64,000 bases of DNA from positions 1-64,000 of the forward strand of contig JAXLXF010000008.1 in assembly GCA_046328125.1 (NCBI GenBank), written 5' to 3'. Source of the stretch: JADZEM01 sp046328125. GTDB lineage: Bacteria; Chloroflexota; UBA6077; JACCZL01. The notes under the pieces were generated by a model. That model was not told the origin of the DNA. It saw nothing but the letters and a program-made list of their open reading frames with translations, and searched no databases. Positions 34,557-41,892 of the stretch are shown piece after piece; the stretch's first letter is position 1, and each line of letters begins with the position of its first letter. The position numbers and the translations under genes were made by a program.

Positions 34557-35690
34557 GTGAAGCTGTACGAGTTTCAGGCGAAAGAGCTGTTCTCCCAGGG
34601 CGGGATTCCGATCCCACGCGGGCGAATGGTCACCGATCCCGAGGGCGCCGCGCAGGCAGCGGCTGAGCTCGGTCGTTGCGTCGTCAAGGCCCAGGCCCAC
34701 GCTGGCGGACGTGGTAAGGCCGGGTTCATCAAGCTGGCCGAGTCTCCGGAGCAGGCGAAGGCGTTCGCCGCCGGCATGCTCGGACAGACGTTCAAAGGGT
34801 TCCTGATCAGTCGGCTGCTCGTCGAGGAGGCCGTCGATATCGCGCAGGAGTACTACCTCGCGATCACCGTCGACCGCGTGAGCAAGTCGCCGATCTTGAT
34901 CTGCAGCGCCAAAGGTGGCGTGGACATCGAAGAGGTCGCCGAGTCCGACGCCGACGCGATCGTGACGCAGGTCGTGGACGTCTCCTTCGGCCCCTGGGAC
35001 TTCGAGCTGCGTGACCTTGCCGAGCGGGCCAACCTGGACCCGAAGGCTGGCCGCCAGTTCGTGGAGATCGCGAAGAAGCTGTACGACGTCTTCGTCCGCA
35101 ACGACGCCTCGCTCGCCGAGATCAACCCCCTGATGGTCCTCAAGGACGGCCGGATGATCGCCGCCGACGCGAAGTTCGACGTGGACGACAACGCGCTGTT
35201 CCGGCACGAGGAGCTGCTCGGGCTCAAGGAAGAGGCCGAGGAAGACCCGATCGAGGCCGAGGCGCATCGCCAGGGCGTGACCTACGTCAAACTGCCCGGC
35301 GACATCGGGATCATGGGCAACGGCGCCGGCATCGTCATGGGCACGCTGGACATGGTGACCCGCGAGGGTGGCGCGCCGGCCAACTTCTGCGACATCGGCG
35401 GCGGCGCCAGCGTCGAGACCGTCCGCAAGTGCCTGTCGATCGTGCTGATGAACCCGAACGTCAAGGGCGTGCTCATCAACGTGTTCGGCGGCATCACCCG
35501 TGGGGACGCCGTCGCGGCGGGCGTGCTGGAGGCGACGAAGAGCCTCGGCGTCACGCTGCCGATTGTCGTACGGATGGCTGGGACACGTGCCGAGGAAGGT
35601 CTCGAGATCCTCGAAGGGTCCGGCCTGGTGCCGGAGGGCAATCCGGTCGAGGCGGCCCGCAAGATCATCGCGCTGGCGAAGGGAGCGTAA
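34557..35690 (+). CDS. sucC: Succinyl-CoA ligase (ADP-forming) beta subunit
   Basis: A 377-residue ATP-grasp subunit of succinyl-CoA synthetase (succinyl-CoA + ADP/GDP + Pi to succinate + ATP/GTP + CoA, TCA cycle). It starts MKLYEFQAKELFSQGGIPIP, shows GGRGKAGFIKLA, ILICSAKGGVDIEEVAE, AEINPLMVL and NVFGGITRGD, and has the expected length. The GTG at 34557, preceded by AGGGGGATC, reproduces the family N-terminus; an earlier in-frame GTG at 34542 adds five non-conserved residues. It is followed by sucD after 4 nt. Confidence 0.97.
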   Translation: MKLYEFQAKELFSQGGIPIPRGRMVTDPEGAAQAAAELGRCVVKAQAHAGGRGKAGFIKLAESPEQAKAFAAGMLGQTFKGFLISRLLVEEAVDIAQEYYLAITVDRVSKSPILICSAKGGVDIEEVAESDADAIVTQVVDVSFGPWDFELRDLAERANLDPKAGRQFVEIAKKLYDVFVRNDASLAEINPLMVLKDGRMIAADAKFDVDDNALFRHEELLGLKEEAEEDPIEAEAHRQGVTYVKLPGDIGIMGNGAGIVMGTLDMVTREGGAPANFCDIGGGASVETVRKCLSIVLMNPNVKGVLINVFGGITRGDAVAAGVLEATKSLGVTLPIVVRMAGTRAEEGLEILEGSGLVPEGNPVEAARKIIALAKGA

Positions 35691-35694
35691 ACGG

Positions 35695-36570
35695 ATGGGT
35701 ATCCTCGTCGGGAAGGACACCCGCCTGGTCGTCCAGGGGATCACCGGGCGCGAGGGCAGCTCCCACGCCGAGCAGATGCTGGAGTACGGCACCAACATCG
35801 TGGCGGGCGTGACGCCGGGGCGCGGCGGCCAGAAGTTCAAGGACACGGTGCCGATCTACGACACCGTCGCCGAGGCCGTCGAGAAGGGCGGCGCCAACAC
35901 GTCGATCATCTTCGTACCGCCACCGTTCGCCGGCGACGCGATGGTCGAAGCCGCGGCGGCCGGCATCAGGCTGGTCGTGTGCATCACCGAGGGCGTGCCG
36001 GTCGTGGACACGGTCCGGGCGGTGCGGTACATCAAGGAGCTGGGCGGGAAGTGCCGCCTGATCGGGCCGAACTGCCCGGGTGTCATGACGCCGGGCGAGT
36101 CGCGCGTCGGGATCATGCCGTCGAGCATCTTCCGGGTGGGGAACGTCGGCGTGATCTCGCGCAGCGGCACGCTGACGTACGAGGTCGTCGATCTGATCAC
36201 CAAGGCCGGCATGGGCGTCTCGACCTGCACCGGCGTCGGCGGCGACCCGGTGATCGGCACGACGTTCGTCGACGTGCTGGAGATGCTCGCGAACGACCCG
36301 CAGACCGAGAAGATCCTGTTGATCGGCGAGATCGGCGGCGACGACGAGGAGACGGCGGCGGCCTGGGTCAAAGCCAATCTGAAGAAGCCGATCTTCGGGT
36401 TCATCTCGGGCCGCTCGGCGCCGCCCGGCAAGCGGATGGGCCACGCCGGCGCCATCATCTCCGGTGGGAAGGGGACGCCGCAGGCGAAGGTGGCGGCGTT
36501 CGAGGCGGCCGGCATCAAGGTCTCCGACACGCTGGCCGAGATGGTGGACCGAGCTAAAGCGCTCGGCTGA
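35695..36570 (+). CDS. sucD: Succinyl-CoA ligase alpha subunit
   Basis: A 291-residue CoA-binding subunit. MGILVGKDTRLVVQGITGREG is the CoA-binding Rossmann start, GPNCPGVMTPGE the next conserved turn, and GHAGAIISGGKGT holds the His that is phosphorylated during catalysis. It pairs with sucC, 4 nt downstream of it. A 34-nt hairpin lies shortly after the stop and may end the sucCD transcript, although it falls in the 5' part of the next open frame. Confidence 0.97.
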   Translation: MGILVGKDTRLVVQGITGREGSSHAEQMLEYGTNIVAGVTPGRGGQKFKDTVPIYDTVAEAVEKGGANTSIIFVPPPFAGDAMVEAAAAGIRLVVCITEGVPVVDTVRAVRYIKELGGKCRLIGPNCPGVMTPGESRVGIMPSSIFRVGNVGVISRSGTLTYEVVDLITKAGMGVSTCTGVGGDPVIGTTFVDVLEMLANDPQTEKILLIGEIGGDDEETAAAWVKANLKKPIFGFISGRSAPPGKRMGHAGAIISGGKGTPQAKVAAFEAAGIKVSDTLAEMVDRAKALG

Positions 36571-37958
36571 TGCCCAGCAGCCCGGAGCACTCGCCCGCGC
36601 GAGCGTCTGGAAGCTCAATGCCCCCGCTCTCCCAGGTAGGAGGGCGGGGGCACGGCGTTTCCGAGGCTGACGGTCCGGCGTTGGCGCGCGTGCGCGAGCG
36701 TCTCCGCCGCGCGGGCCGTCTCACCTTCGCCGCCTTCATGGCCGAGGCGCTGCACGGACCTGATGGGTATTACACGCGACGGCCTCGACTCGGCGGCGCG
36801 GAGGCCGACTTCTTCACCTCGCCGGAGCTGCACCCGGCGTTCGGCGCGTTGCTCGGGCGGCTCGCCTGGAGCGTCTGGGACGCCCTGGGTCGGCCGAAGC
36901 GCTTCGAGCTGGTCGAGCATGGGCCGGGCACCGGGGCGCTCTGCCGCGACCTGCTGAGCTGGGCCGAGCACGATGCGCCTGACTTCTGGCGAGCGATCCG
37001 CTACCGACTGATCGAGGTCAGCGAGCCGCTTCGGGACATGCAGCGCGAGACGCTGGCGTCGGCCGGGCTGCTCGACGCGCGTGTCACCTGGGATGCGAGT
37101 GGACCGGTGCGGGGCCTGATCCTCGCGAACGAGGTCGTGGACGCACTGCCGGTGCATCTGGTGACCGTCCAGGGCGGGCGCCTGCTCGAACGGTACGTGG
37201 TGATGCGCAGGGATGCGCTGGCCTGGCACGACGACGAGCTCTCGACGCCGGCGCTGGCGGCGTACTTCGAGCGCCTCGGCGTGCGCCCCGGCGAGGAGTG
37301 CCTGGCCGAGGTCAATCTGGACGGCGTCGCGTGGATGGAGCGTGTCGCCGGAACGCTGGCAGAGGGCGCCATGCTCGTCCTCGACTACGGCTATCCGGCG
37401 CCCGAGCTCTACGCGCCGGAGCGTCGATTCGGCACGCTGCTGACGTACCGGCGACACCAGCTGGGCAGCGATCCACTGGTGCACGTGGGCGACCAGGACA
37501 TCACCGCGCACGTCGATTTCACGAGCCTTGCGAGAGCCGGCGAGCGGGCCGGACTGCAAACCGTTGGCCTGATCTCCCAGGCCGCGCTGCTGCGCCGCCT
37601 CGGGCTGGACGCCTACGTCCAGGCGCTCGACCGGTCGTCGGTGGCGGCCGCTGACCTCGACGCCAACCGACGCGCGCTACAGACGCTGGTCGAGCCGTCC
37701 GGACTCGGGCGGATTCAGGGGCTGCTCCAGGCCCGTGGCGTGCCTGACCTGGACCCGTTCGGCCGTCAGCTCCAGGCCGGCTCAGGACAGCATACCGATG
37801 ATGGCGTGGCCCCCTGGCTGCCGCTGCTCCAGGCAGGTCAGATGCGCCTGCCTGGACCGCTCGAAGCGGAGGGTTTCCTGGACCTGGAGGCCCAGTGGCG
37901 GGAGCTCTTCGGCGACGACGCCGACGGCACGGCCTCGGACTCTGAGCCCGACGGCTGA
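36570..37958 (+). CDS. SAM-dependent methyltransferase, MidA/NDUFAF7 family
   Basis: A protein of up to 462 residues. FELVEHGPGTGALCRDLL is the SAM-binding glycine-rich loop, LILANEVVDALPVHL the family-defining NE-x-x-DALP motif, and MLVLDYGYPAPELY a later conserved strand. The mitochondrial homologue methylates an Arg on a complex I subunit; bacterial members are often near respiratory or metabolic genes, and the substrate here is unknown. The first start overlaps the sucD stop (ATG at 36570), but residues 1-37 are not conserved and include a hairpin; the ATG at 36618 or TTG at 36681 are alternatives. It ends at a strong bidirectional hairpin. Confidence 0.85.
   Translation: MPSSPEHSPARASGSSMPPLSQVGGRGHGVSEADGPALARVRERLRRAGRLTFAAFMAEALHGPDGYYTRRPRLGGAEADFFTSPELHPAFGALLGRLAWSVWDALGRPKRFELVEHGPGTGALCRDLLSWAEHDAPDFWRAIRYRLIEVSEPLRDMQRETLASAGLLDARVTWDASGPVRGLILANEVVDALPVHLVTVQGGRLLERYVVMRRDALAWHDDELSTPALAAYFERLGVRPGEECLAEVNLDGVAWMERVAGTLAEGAMLVLDYGYPAPELYAPERRFGTLLTYRRHQLGSDPLVHVGDQDITAHVDFTSLARAGERAGLQTVGLISQAALLRRLGLDAYVQALDRSSVAAADLDANRRALQTLVEPSGLGRIQGLLQARGVPDLDPFGRQLQAGSGQHTDDGVAPWLPLLQAGQMRLPGPLEAEGFLDLEAQWRELFGDDADGTASDSEPDG
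36619..36652 (+). terminator. Hairpin after sucCD, within the 5' part of the methyltransferase frame
   Basis: TGCCCCCGC and GCGGGGGCA pair as a 9-bp stem extended inward by TCTCCC/GGAGG with a short loop, followed by CGGCGTTT. The weak T-tract makes it an uncertain terminator. Its position 49 nt after the sucD stop suits a terminator; if so, the next gene needs its own promoter and a downstream start. Confidence 0.5.
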
Positions 37959-37984
37959 ATCGTGAGCCACACCTGAGACGCACA

Positions 37985-38020
37985 ATCGCCCGCCGGCTCG
38001 CGATCGAGCCGGCGGGCGAT
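37985..38020. terminator. 16-bp perfect hairpin, probable bidirectional terminator
   Basis: ATCGCCCGCCGGCTCG and CGAGCCGGCGGGCGAT pair perfectly around a 4-nt CGAT loop, between the convergent methyltransferase (+) and microprotein (-) genes. No T-run follows, but the stem strength and convergent location support termination in both directions. Confidence 0.65.
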
Positions 38021-38060
38021 GCCGTCTGTGATCTGGTGGTGTCGGGGTGAGCTACGCGGC

Positions 38061-38165
38061 TTAGCTGTCCGTGTCCTCCACGATGACGAGCTCCTCGTCA
38101 CCCAGGCCGTCCCCGTCGCTGTCAATGTCGATGATGGTCACTTCGACGTCACGAAGCTTCCGCAT
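38061..38165 (-). CDS. 34-residue acidic microprotein with a calcium-loop motif
   Basis: A short frame from ATG 38165 to TAA 38061. The product is MRKLRDVEVTII, then DIDSDGDGLGDEE, then an acidic tail. Residues 13-24 (D-x-D-x-D-G-x-x-x-x-x-E) fit an EF-hand or thrombospondin type-3 calcium loop. AGGA lies 7 nt upstream of the ATG; -10-like TAGAGT with TTGCGG 16 nt before it is about 75 nt upstream, and GTCACC-AC-GGTGAC (38265-38278) is a candidate operator. GC-rich third positions match a coding frame. It is too short for certain assignment, and no homologue is recalled. Confidence 0.55.
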   Translation of the reverse strand: MRKLRDVEVTIIDIDSDGDGLGDEELVIVEDTDS

Positions 38166-38342
38166 GATCGTGTCCTGGCCTTCCGCGCGATCTCGCACGC
38201 GAATCTTCGGTCACCTGTCGGCGCCACGTCCGCACTCTATCACAGGCGCGGTCTTCCGCAAAGTCACCACGGTGACACCGACTTCGTCGGCTGTCCGACC
38301 TCCACGACACGGCGCTCATGACCGTAACGGGCGCGTCGCGAC

Positions 38343-38374
38343 AAACAAGAAGCCCCCCGACCGTGCGGGGGGCT
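38343..38374 (-). terminator. Rho-independent terminator of the tRNA-Ser gene
   Basis: On the minus strand AGCCCCCCG, 6-nt loop, CGGGGGGCT, then TTCTTGTTTGT. The 9-bp stem lies 6 nt after the tRNA 3' end and is followed by a T-rich run, as expected for a tRNA terminator. Confidence 0.85.
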
Positions 38375-38380
38375 CAGACC

Positions 38381-38471
38381 TGGCGGAGGGGGTGGGATTC
38401 GAACCCACGATGGCTATTAACCATACCCGTTTTCGAGACGGGCGCATTAGGCCGGGCTATGCTACCCCTCC
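38381..38471 (-). tRNA. tRNA-Ser (anticodon CGA)
   Basis: The minus strand folds as a class II tRNA: acceptor GGAGGGG/CCCCTCC, anticodon stem CCCGT/ACGGG with loop CTCGAAA (anticodon CGA), a long variable arm (ATGG TTAATAG CCAT), T-loop GGGTTCGAATCCC, discriminator G and encoded CCA at 38381-38383. The long variable arm plus CGA identify serine. No integrase or attachment duplication was seen beside it. Confidence 0.95.
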
Positions 38472-38546
38472 TCTACAGCCACCTGGCGACGGACGCCGCG
38501 CAGCCCAGTCAGTATATCAGATCGTCGGGGCGTGGCTGGCAGCCGG

Positions 38547-38570
38547 GGCCGTCGGTTTCAACCCACGGCC
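38547..38570. repeat. TGAA-type palindrome downstream of argS
   Basis: GGCCGTCGG-TTTCAA-CCCACGGCC; read on the minus strand it is CCGTGGG-TTGAAA-CCGACGG, a variant of the left unit at 28039 with one mismatched arm position. It lies between argS and tRNA-Ser in otherwise unassigned sequence. Confidence 0.6.
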
Positions 38571-38595
38571 GGAGGTTCGCGGCGCTTCCCGTCAC

Positions 38596-40287
38596 TCAGG
38601 ATGGGCGCTCGGCCATCCGATCCGGTGCGCTGACGCCCATGAGCCCCAGACCGGACGCCAGAACCTGCCGGGTGGCGGCTACCAGCTTGAGCCGAGCGTT
38701 CGTGAGGGCCAGGTCCGGGTTGCGAGGCGGCAGCACCGCGCAGTCACGGTAGAACGCGCTGAACGCCGTCGCCAGCTCCTGGAGGTAGAACGGCAGCTGG
38801 TGCGGGGCAAGCGCGAGCGTGGCCGACTCGACGATCTCGGGAAACTGGAGCAGCTTGCGGATCAGCGCCAGCTCGGATGGGGACGCGAGCAGGTGGACGT
38901 CGCCGTCGGCGTACTCGACGCTGCCGCCAAGCTTGGTCTGCGCCTCGCGGAAGATGCTGGCCGTTCGAGCGTGGGCGTACTGGACGTCGAAGACCGGGTT
39001 CTCGTCGGATGCCTGGCGTGCCAGGTTCATGTCGAAGTTCATGGTCACGTCTGACGAGCGCTGGATCAGGAAGAAGCGCGCCGCGTCCCGGCCGACCTCG
39101 TCGATCAGCTCGCGGACCGTCACGTAGGTGCCGGCCCGCTTCGACATCTTCAGCTCCTGGCCGTCCTTGAACAGCTTGACGAGCTGGTAGAGCAGGATGG
39201 TCAGCCGGTTCGGGTCGATGCCGAGCGCGCCGAGGACCGCTTTCATGCGGGGGACGTGGCCGTGATGATCCGCCGCCCAGACGTCGATGACGCGGTCGAA
39301 GTTGCGGATCGCCAGCTTCTCGTAGTGGTAGGCGATGTCCGACGCGAAGTAGGTCGGCTGGCCGTTCGAGCGGATGATGACGTTGTCGCGCTCCTCGCCC
39401 AGCTCTGAGGACGCGAACCAGACCGCGCCGTCCCGCTCGACGATGTGGCCGGCCTCGCGGAGCATCTCCAGGCAGCGCGCGAACAGGTCGCCCTCGTAGA
39501 GCGTGCGCTCCGAGTACCAGCGGTCGAAGCTGGTCCCGAGGTCGGCGAGATCGCGCTCGATCCAGCCGAGCACGACCTTCTCGATGAGCGGCCCGATGCG
39601 GGCGGTCGCCTCCTGGTCGCCGAGGGCCAGCAGCGAGTCGCCGTGTTCGGCCGTCACGAGCTCCGCCAGCTCGACCACGTAGTCGCCCGCATAGCCGGCC
39701 TCTGGAAGGTCCGCGGCGACCCCATGTGCTCGCCGATAGCTCACCAGGACGCTCGCGGCCAGCGACTCGATCTGCGAGCCGGCGTCGTTGACGTAGTACT
39801 CGCGCTGAACGGTGTGGCCGGTCGCTTCGAGCAGCCGGCTGACGGTGTCTCCGAGGGCGGCGTTGCGGGCCGCGCCGACGTGCAGCGGGCCGGTCGGGTT
39901 GGCGCTGACGAACTCGACCTGGACGGTCTGCCCGTTCCCAAGCGGCACCTGTCCAAACGTTGGCCCGGCTGCCAGGATCGCGTCCACCTGCTCCTGCAGC
40001 CACTCGTCGGCCAGGAAGAAGTTGACGAAGCCCGGTCCAGCCACCTCGACGGCGGACACGGCCGGCGGCAGCTCCAGGTGGTGCGTGATGGCGCCAGCGA
40101 CCTCGCGAGGCGCTTTCCTGGCGGCCTTTTGAAGGCGCAGCGCGACGTTGGTCGCAAAGTCGCCTTGCTCGGCGCGGGCCGGGTGCTCCAGCACCACTTC
40201 CGGCGTCGGCAGGGCCGGGAGGTCGCCGCTCCCCACCGCGCGCTCGATTGCCGCTTCCACCAGCTGCTTCAGGTCGTCCTTGATCAC
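38596..40287 (-). CDS. argS: Arginyl-tRNA synthetase
   Basis: A 563-residue class I synthetase that charges tRNA-Arg with arginine. VSANPTGPLHVGAARN (127-142) holds the HIGH-type motif, KMSKRAG the KMSKS equivalent, and the N-terminal FATNVALRLQKAARKAPREVA domain plus the C-terminal helical anticodon-binding domain (YAHARTASIFREAQ) are complete. ATG 40287. It is followed downstream by a palindrome and tRNA-Ser on the same strand. Confidence 0.97.
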   Translation of the reverse strand: MIKDDLKQLVEAAIERAVGSGDLPALPTPEVVLEHPARAEQGDFATNVALRLQKAARKAPREVAGAITHHLELPPAVSAVEVAGPGFVNFFLADEWLQEQVDAILAAGPTFGQVPLGNGQTVQVEFVSANPTGPLHVGAARNAALGDTVSRLLEATGHTVQREYYVNDAGSQIESLAASVLVSYRRAHGVAADLPEAGYAGDYVVELAELVTAEHGDSLLALGDQEATARIGPLIEKVVLGWIERDLADLGTSFDRWYSERTLYEGDLFARCLEMLREAGHIVERDGAVWFASSELGEERDNVIIRSNGQPTYFASDIAYHYEKLAIRNFDRVIDVWAADHHGHVPRMKAVLGALGIDPNRLTILLYQLVKLFKDGQELKMSKRAGTYVTVRELIDEVGRDAARFFLIQRSSDVTMNFDMNLARQASDENPVFDVQYAHARTASIFREAQTKLGGSVEYADGDVHLLASPSELALIRKLLQFPEIVESATLALAPHQLPFYLQELATAFSAFYRDCAVLPPRNPDLALTNARLKLVAATRQVLASGLGLMGVSAPDRMAERPS

Positions 40288-40450
40288 TCGACCACCGCTC
40301 CCCGCCGGTCGGTTGGCCGGCTTTCGCGCCGGGAGTCACGCAGGCAGCGTGCCCCGGGCACTCGAATCGTACCGGCCGCTCACGCGATCCAACAAGCGCG
40401 GCGAGGCCGCGAGCGTGGCGCGGCCGCGAGCATGGCGCCGCAATGGCAAT

Positions 40451-40480
40451 GGCCCCCTCCTCGCCGTTGAAGAGGGGGCC
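40451..40480 (-). terminator. Hairpin downstream of the secreted glycosidase gene
   Basis: GGCCCCCTC and GAGGGGGCC form a 9-bp stem with a 12-nt loop, 33 nt after the stop codon of the minus-strand glycosidase. There is no T-run, so termination is only probable. The rest of the 225-nt gap 40288-40512 is GC-rich with short GCGGC/GCCGC repeats and no gene. Confidence 0.5.
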
Positions 40481-40512
40481 ACCGCGATCGGGCTGGCGCG
40501 AGGCGCAGCCTG

Positions 40513-41799
40513 CTAGGGGCGCGGCGAGGGCGACGGGGACGGGCCTGCCGTCGAGCCAGCGCCGAGCAAGAACGCCTTCAGGGCGTTGTAGGCCGGGCGG
40601 GCGGTGCCATCAGGGTTCGTGATGGACCAGTAGTACTGCTCGTCGTTGGCCGTCCACTCCGGCTCCGGAATGTACAGCACGACCATCGGACCGACCCACT
40701 GGGACCAGTTCTGCTTGGCGTACTGCATCGCCTTGACGAGATAGTCGGCCTGCTGCTCAGGCGTGACGGCGTGCCAGGCGTACGGCGAGTTGGGCCGAGA
40801 GTCCGTCGTCCAGCCCATCTCCATGATCGAGACCTGTTTTCCGGCGTCGCCGTTGTCCTCCATGATCTTGCGGAGGTCTTCGGCGTGGCGGAACGAGTAC
40901 GCCCGTTTGGCGGTCTCGGGGCTCTGGTCGCCAGGATTGCTCAGCTGCGGATCCTTCGCCACGACGCCCGGGTCCATGTCCGGCGACGCCTTGAAGCCCG
41001 GAGCGTGGACGCCCAGCATGTCGAAGTACGCCTTGGCGCCGTTCGCGTACATGTCCTTCAGGAAGACGGTGTCCGAAATGGCGCGGTCGCTCTGCTCGGT
41101 GGTGGGCGAGAGGCCGGCGCTGACGATGATCGCGTTCGGGTCGATCTTCTTGATCTCGGTGTACGAGACCTTCAGCATCTCGGTGTACGCCTTGGCGTCA
41201 GGCTTCTGGTTGCCCCACTCGCGCGAGATGTTCGGCTCGTTCCAGATCTCGTAGATCTGGACCTTGCCCTTGTAGCGCTCGGCGAACTCCTGGACGAAGT
41301 CCTTCCAGTCCTCGATGTTGTCCGGCGGGCCGGAGGCCGGGAAGATCTTGTCCTTGCGCGCCCAGTCTGGCTGGTTGTCCAGGCGGGCGATGATCCCGAG
41401 ACCGGCTTTGTTGATGCGGTCCACGGTCACGTCGGACTCGAACCACTGGAAGTCGTTCTTCTTGATCTTCTCGATGTTCCGCCACTCGAAGCGCTGCTTC
41501 ACCCAGGTGAAGCCAGCGTCCTTCGCGAGCTTCAAGTCGCGGTCGGCCTCCTCACGGTGGCCCCAGAGGAAGACGTGGACGGCGGGCGAGGCTGGCGCGA
41601 CGCGCTTGTCCTGGACGAGGTTGACGCTCGGGGCGGCGACGGTCTGGCCCGGTGTGGGCGAGGCCTTCGCCGCCGGGGCGTTGGCCGCGGGTTTCGCCGG
41701 CTGCGAGCCGGATGGCTTTGGTGTCGGGGGCGGGGCACTCGACGTACACCCGGCGATGACGGTCGTGACAAGCAATAGTGTCGACAGCAGTTTCCGCAA
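40513..41799 (-). CDS. Secreted glycosidase lipoprotein, GH39/cellulase-like TIM barrel (1)
   Basis: A 428-residue lipoprotein: signal ending VIAGC (C18), a Pro/Ala/Lys-rich linker to about residue 60, then a TIM barrel. IYEIWNEPNISREWG holds the acid/base E188 and VSIMEMGWTTDSR the nucleophile E327; HAPGFKASPDMD and WTANDEQYYWSITNPDGTARPAYNAL complete the barrel. This is the GH39/GH5-clan arrangement of endo- and exo-glycosidases acting on polysaccharide outside the cell. It is a paralogue of the gene immediately upstream at 41893-43983, which has an added N-terminal domain; the two are 93 nt apart on one strand. Confidence 0.82.
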   Translation of the reverse strand: MRKLLSTLLLVTTVIAGCTSSAPPPTPKPSGSQPAKPAANAPAAKASPTPGQTVAAPSVNLVQDKRVAPASPAVHVFLWGHREEADRDLKLAKDAGFTWVKQRFEWRNIEKIKKNDFQWFESDVTVDRINKAGLGIIARLDNQPDWARKDKIFPASGPPDNIEDWKDFVQEFAERYKGKVQIYEIWNEPNISREWGNQKPDAKAYTEMLKVSYTEIKKIDPNAIIVSAGLSPTTEQSDRAISDTVFLKDMYANGAKAYFDMLGVHAPGFKASPDMDPGVVAKDPQLSNPGDQSPETAKRAYSFRHAEDLRKIMEDNGDAGKQVSIMEMGWTTDSRPNSPYAWHAVTPEQQADYLVKAMQYAKQNWSQWVGPMVVLYIPEPEWTANDEQYYWSITNPDGTARPAYNALKAFLLGAGSTAGPSPSPSPRP

Positions 41800-41892
41800 C
41801 AGTACCTCCTCGGGTCATTCACCGGCGCTCCACGGCGCCGTCGTTCTCCGTGCCCCCGCTCGCGGGATGGGTTCACCCAGAATCGGGCCTCG

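Noticed and set aside
33495..35846. 783-codon minus-strand frame across the epoxide-hydrolase-like gene and sucC
   Set aside because: It spans a terminator and two well-supported plus-strand genes; no coding features.
38381..38471. tRNA-Ser as an integration site
   Set aside because: No integrase, no repeated tRNA 3' end nearby, and housekeeping genes on both sides.
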